From: DAOUCP01 sp034432155
Lineage (GTDB): Bacteria; Chloroflexota; Anaerolineae; Epilineales; Epilineaceae
Length of the DNA: 64,000 nt
Direction: 5' to 3'
Assembly: GCA_034432155.1 (NCBI GenBank)
Contig: DAOUCP010000098.1
Span: forward strand, 14,924 to 78,923
A program made the translations under genes and the position numbers. Positions 61,068 through 64,000 of the stretch are shown piece after piece. Numbering within the stretch: position 1 is the stretch's first letter; each line of letters begins with the position of its first letter. Under the pieces are notes generated by a model. That model was given only the letters and a program-made list of their open reading frames with translations. It searched no databases and was not told the origin of the DNA.

Positions 61068-62475
61068 GGTGCAGTTTCTCGATGAAGCGCTGGTGGCCGA
61101 GGTGGTGGATCAGGCCCAGCGTATCCTGGCGGAGGTGGGGGTCTTCGTCGAAGTGCCAGAGGTGGTGGATCGGCTGCTGGCGTCCGGCGCCAGAGAGGGC
61201 GCAGACCGGCGCATCTTGATCGGTCCGCATCTCGTCGAACGGGCGCTCCACACCGTTCCTCACCAGGTGTTGATGTACGACCGCGATGGCCAGCGATCGC
61301 TGACCATCGGCGGGGACGCGGTACATTTCGACCCCGGATCGGCCGCCATCCGAGTCTACGACTACGGCGAGCGCCGGTTGCGGCCGGCGCAGACCAGCGA
61401 TTGTCTGGCGTTCGCCCGCCTGACCGAGCAGTTGCCAGCCATGGCGCTGCAATCGACCAGCGTGGTACCGGACGATGTGCCCATCGCCCAGGCGGATCGA
61501 ACGCGACTCCGGATTAGCCTCGAGCATTGCCGGAAGCCGATCGTGACGGGGACCTTCACCGAGGCGTCCTTCGAGATCATGCGCCGCATGTTGGTAACCG
61601 TGCGGGGCACCGCGGACTCCCTGCGCGCCAAGCCGCTGGCGATCTTCGACTGCTGCCCTTCCCCACCGCTGAAGTGGAGCGTGCTGACGTGCTCCGTGCT
61701 CGTGGCGTGCGCCGAGCATGGGATTCCGGCCGAGTTGGTCTCGATGCCACTGACCGGAGCGACGGCACCGGTCACCCTTGCTGGTGCCCTGGCACAGCAC
61801 ACGGCAGAGAATCTTTCGGGGGTGGTGATCCATCAGCTGACGGCGCCCGGCGCACCGATCATCTACGGTGGTTCGCCGTCGGCATTCGACATGCGCACTG
61901 GCACCACCCCCATGGGGGCGATCGAGACAATGATGCTCGATTGCGCCTACGCGCAGGTGGGGAAGCACCTGGGCTTGCCGACGCATGCTTACATGGGCCT
62001 GTCGGACGCGAAGATTGCCGACTACCAGGCGGGGCTGGAATCTGGCCTCGGTGCGCTTCTGGCTGCCCTGGCCGGCATCAACATCGTCTCGGGCGCGGGG
62101 ATGTTGGACTTCGAGAGTGCCCAGAGTCTCGAGAAGCTGGTGCTGGACCACGAGGCCTGTGCCATGGCACTGCGCTGTCTCGGCGGCATCGAAGGCCGCG
62201 ATCTGGAGACCGTGGTCGAGGTGGTGCGCCAGGGGATCGTTGCCGAGCAGTTCCTCCACTTGGATCACACCCGGCGGTGGTTCCGCGAGGAGTTCTATCG
62301 TCCCAGCAGGGTCATTGACCGGCTGGTGGGCGATGCCTGGGCAGCCGAGGGGGCGACGACAGCGTTGGAGCGCGCTCATGCGGAAGTGGGGCGCCTGCTC
62401 GCCAGCGAACCGGCGCCGCCTCTCGATCCGGCTGTGGTGCGCGAGCTTGCCGAACTGACCGTTGCCGAAGGATAA
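61045..62475 (+). CDS. MttB-family corrinoid methyltransferase without pyrrolysine
   Basis: A 476-residue protein. FDPGSAAIRVYDYGERRLRP, ALQSTSVVPDDVPIAQADRT, PLTGATAPVTLAGALAQHTA and IETMMLDCAYAQVGKHLGLP are the marks of the MttB family. The frame has no in-frame TAG, so it is of the non-pyrrolysine branch, whose known members demethylate quaternary amines such as glycine betaine, carnitine or proline betaine. A perfect AGGAGGTGA precedes ATG 61045. It should donate methyl to the corrinoid protein at 58646. The exact amine is not decidable. Confidence 0.92.
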   Translation: MAPALRPRVQFLDEALVAEVVDQAQRILAEVGVFVEVPEVVDRLLASGAREGADRRILIGPHLVERALHTVPHQVLMYDRDGQRSLTIGGDAVHFDPGSAAIRVYDYGERRLRPAQTSDCLAFARLTEQLPAMALQSTSVVPDDVPIAQADRTRLRISLEHCRKPIVTGTFTEASFEIMRRMLVTVRGTADSLRAKPLAIFDCCPSPPLKWSVLTCSVLVACAEHGIPAELVSMPLTGATAPVTLAGALAQHTAENLSGVVIHQLTAPGAPIIYGGSPSAFDMRTGTTPMGAIETMMLDCAYAQVGKHLGLPTHAYMGLSDAKIADYQAGLESGLGALLAALAGINIVSGAGMLDFESAQSLEKLVLDHEACAMALRCLGGIEGRDLETVVEVVRQGIVAEQFLHLDHTRRWFREEFYRPSRVIDRLVGDAWAAEGATTALERAHAEVGRLLASEPAPPLDPAVVRELAELTVAEG

Positions 62476-62634
62476 TCGGAAGCTTGAGCCTCCGAGGGAA
62501 GGCTTGTGAGGCGCATTGGCGGGACGGCGCCGCCTCGGCTCGGTGGAGCCAACGCTTCCGGCGGGGTGGCGCATCTTGCCGCAATCTGGCGGCCACTACC
62601 GGCGGCCACCACTTTCGAAAGGAGAGACGAGCAG

Positions 62635-63975
62635 GTGGGGTACATTGAGGATGTTTTCGAGTTGGTCAAGCGGCGCGACGCCGGACAACCGGAGTTCCAT
62701 CAGGCGGTGTGGGAGGTACTGTCCACTCTGGTGCCCGTTCTGGAGCGCAATCCGCAGTACCAGGAAGCGTGCATCCTGGAGCGGCTGGTGGAGCCGGACC
62801 GGATGATCGTGTTCCGGGTGCCCTGGGTGGACGATCAGGGTCGGGTGCAGGTCAACCGAGGCATGCGCGTTGAGTTTAACAACGCGATCGGTCCGTACAA
62901 GGGGGGCATTCGGTTTCACCCCAGTGTGAACCTGTCGATCATCAAGTTCCTGGGGTTTGAGCAGATCTTCAAGAATGCGCTGACGACGCGACCGATGGGC
63001 GGTGGGAAGGGCGGTAGTGACTTCGATCCCAAGGGCAAGTCGGACAATGAGGTCATGCACTTCTGCCAGTCGTTCATGACGGAGTTGTACCGCCATATCG
63101 GCGCCAACATCGATGTGCCGGCCGGCGACATCGGGGTCGGTGGTCGCGAGATCGGTTTCCTGTTTGGCCAGTGGAAGCGCATTACCCGCAGCTTTGAGGG
63201 CGTTCTGACCGGTAAGGGACTCAACTGGGGAGGCTCGCTCATTCGGCCTGAGGCTACGGGCTACGGACAAGTGTACTTCCTGCGTGAGATGCTGAAGGCG
63301 CGGGGCGATACCATCGAGGGCAAGATCTGCACCGTCTCGGGATCTGGCAATGTGGCCCAGTATTGCGTCGAGAAGGTGTTGGACTATGGCGGCAAGGTGG
63401 TGACCCTCTCTGACTCGAACGGGTTCGTCTACGATCCGGACGGTATCGATCGCGAAAAGCTCGATTGGGTGATGGATCTCAAGAACAATCGCCGCGGCCG
63501 CATCGCCGAGTACGTAAGCCGCTTCCCGCGCGCGGAGTATCACGAGGGGTCGCGGCCGTGGGCGGTGCCCTGCCAGATCGCGCTGCCAAGCGCTACGCAG
63601 AACGAGATCGATGGCGAGGATGCGCGCACCCTGGTCAAGAACGGCTGCATCGCCGTCTCGGAGGGGGCAAATATGCCGTGCACGCCGGAGGCCATCGATG
63701 TCTTCTTGGGTGCGCGGATTGCCTTTGGTCCGGCCAAAGCGGCCAACGCCGGGGGTGTTGCCACCTCAGGCCTCGAGATGACCCAGAACGCGGCGTTCGA
63801 GAGCTGGAGCCGGGAGCAGGTGAACGCCGAGCTGGATCGGATCATGGTTGGCATCCATGCCCAATGCGCCCAGGCGGCCGAGGAGTACGGTCAGCCTCAC
63901 AACTTGCTGATGGGAGCCAACATCGCTGGCTTTGTGAAGGTAGCCGACGCCATGCTCGACCAAGGGGTGGTGTAG
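62635..63975 (+). CDS. gdhA: Glutamate dehydrogenase (NADP-type)
   Basis: A 446-residue hexameric-type GDH. RVQVNRGMRVEFNNAIGPYK, GGIRFHPSVN, the Lys in RPMGGGKGGSDFDPKGKSD, PAGDIGVGGREIGFLFGQWK and the NAD(P) loop TVSGSGNVAQYCVEKVL are all present. It interconverts 2-oxoglutarate plus ammonia and glutamate. GTG 62635 was chosen because AAAGGAGAG precedes it and the product then has the family length; the frame is open upstream to 62506 with atypical sequence. Confidence 0.95.
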   Translation: MGYIEDVFELVKRRDAGQPEFHQAVWEVLSTLVPVLERNPQYQEACILERLVEPDRMIVFRVPWVDDQGRVQVNRGMRVEFNNAIGPYKGGIRFHPSVNLSIIKFLGFEQIFKNALTTRPMGGGKGGSDFDPKGKSDNEVMHFCQSFMTELYRHIGANIDVPAGDIGVGGREIGFLFGQWKRITRSFEGVLTGKGLNWGGSLIRPEATGYGQVYFLREMLKARGDTIEGKICTVSGSGNVAQYCVEKVLDYGGKVVTLSDSNGFVYDPDGIDREKLDWVMDLKNNRRGRIAEYVSRFPRAEYHEGSRPWAVPCQIALPSATQNEIDGEDARTLVKNGCIAVSEGANMPCTPEAIDVFLGARIAFGPAKAANAGGVATSGLEMTQNAAFESWSREQVNAELDRIMVGIHAQCAQAAEEYGQPHNLLMGANIAGFVKVADAMLDQGVV

Positions 63976-64000
63976 GGCTCGCGGCGGCCAGGGGCGGGGG

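Noticed and set aside
1..64000. tRNA, rRNA, riboswitches and CRISPR arrays
   Set aside because: I found no T-loop/anticodon arrangement, conserved rRNA string, cobalamin riboswitch (also looked for before the corrinoid genes) or regularly spaced repeats. Short tandem repeats present have no unique spacers.

Overview
This 64 kb window is GC-rich (my estimate is well above 60%) and gene-dense. It looks like a chromosomal segment of a Chloroflexota-type bacterium, probably an anaerobe or facultative anaerobe. The grounds are inference: secreted proteins ending in short FLP/YLP tails, an Flx-Hdr electron-bifurcation operon, corrinoid methyltransferase genes, an NADP-type glutamate dehydrogenase and a type II NADH dehydrogenase. 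No rRNA, tRNA or CRISPR array was recognised.

Layout. Positions 1-2927 hold a cut-off NAD-linked flavin/2Fe-2S reductase, a 2Fe-2S/4Fe-4S subunit and a fumarate-reductase-type flavoprotein. 3054-8392 hold a K+ channel, a vapBC pair and a four-gene zinc/manganese uptake operon led by a Fur-type regulator, with a clear promoter and a candidate Zur operator. 8400-12070 is rearranged: an IS256 remnant, a beta-propeller gene with an in-frame stop, and a second, decayed copy of the fur region next to the intact version of a gene truncated beside the first fur. 12652-15915 encode a UvrD-type helicase-nuclease and a small partner. 15916-21590 carry two secreted Excalibur-domain proteins (one an endonuclease I), cutA and much eroded DNA.

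The most notable discovery is at 21599-23710: a lasso-peptide cyclase (asparagine-synthetase family, with Ser replacing the glutaminase Cys) directly followed by an unlisted-type small gene whose product has the leader signature YxxPxLxxxGx5T and a core with Ala1 and Glu8, as expected for an 8-residue macrolactam ring. No leader-binding (B1) or leader-peptidase (B2) gene is visible nearby; a large secreted gingipain-type (C25) protease lies upstream on the same strand.

27725-31542 hold a decayed sucD, a frameshifted coiled-coil gene and a secreted protein of unknown function. 31913-42064 carry NDH-2 and then a compact redox operon: a receiver-histidine kinase, hdrC, hdrB, hdrA, a tiny ORF, mvhD/flxD, two Fe-S subunits and a flxA-like NAD/FAD subunit, consistent with NAD(P)H-coupled, ferredoxin-linked electron bifurcation. 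42300-43720 is a decayed c-type cytochrome gene. 43822-57688 hold a SLC13-type transporter, secreted glycosidase-like and kelch proteins, a flavin reductase, a GNAT protein continuing into a large beta-rich region, a zinc peptidase and an M16C peptidase. 58010-63975 hold a phosphatase, a corrinoid methyl-transfer module (corrinoid protein, homocysteine methyltransferase, activation-domain protein, non-pyrrolysine MttB-family protein) and glutamate dehydrogenase. The methyl-transfer module and the Flx-Hdr operon could be metabolically linked through C1 and ferredoxin pools, but that is inference.

Several genes are broken by one in-frame stop or one-base shift. Some are surely decayed (sucD, cytochrome, second fur), whereas others (GNAT gene at a run of seven C, flavin reductase, coiled-coil gene) could equally be sequencing or assembly errors.
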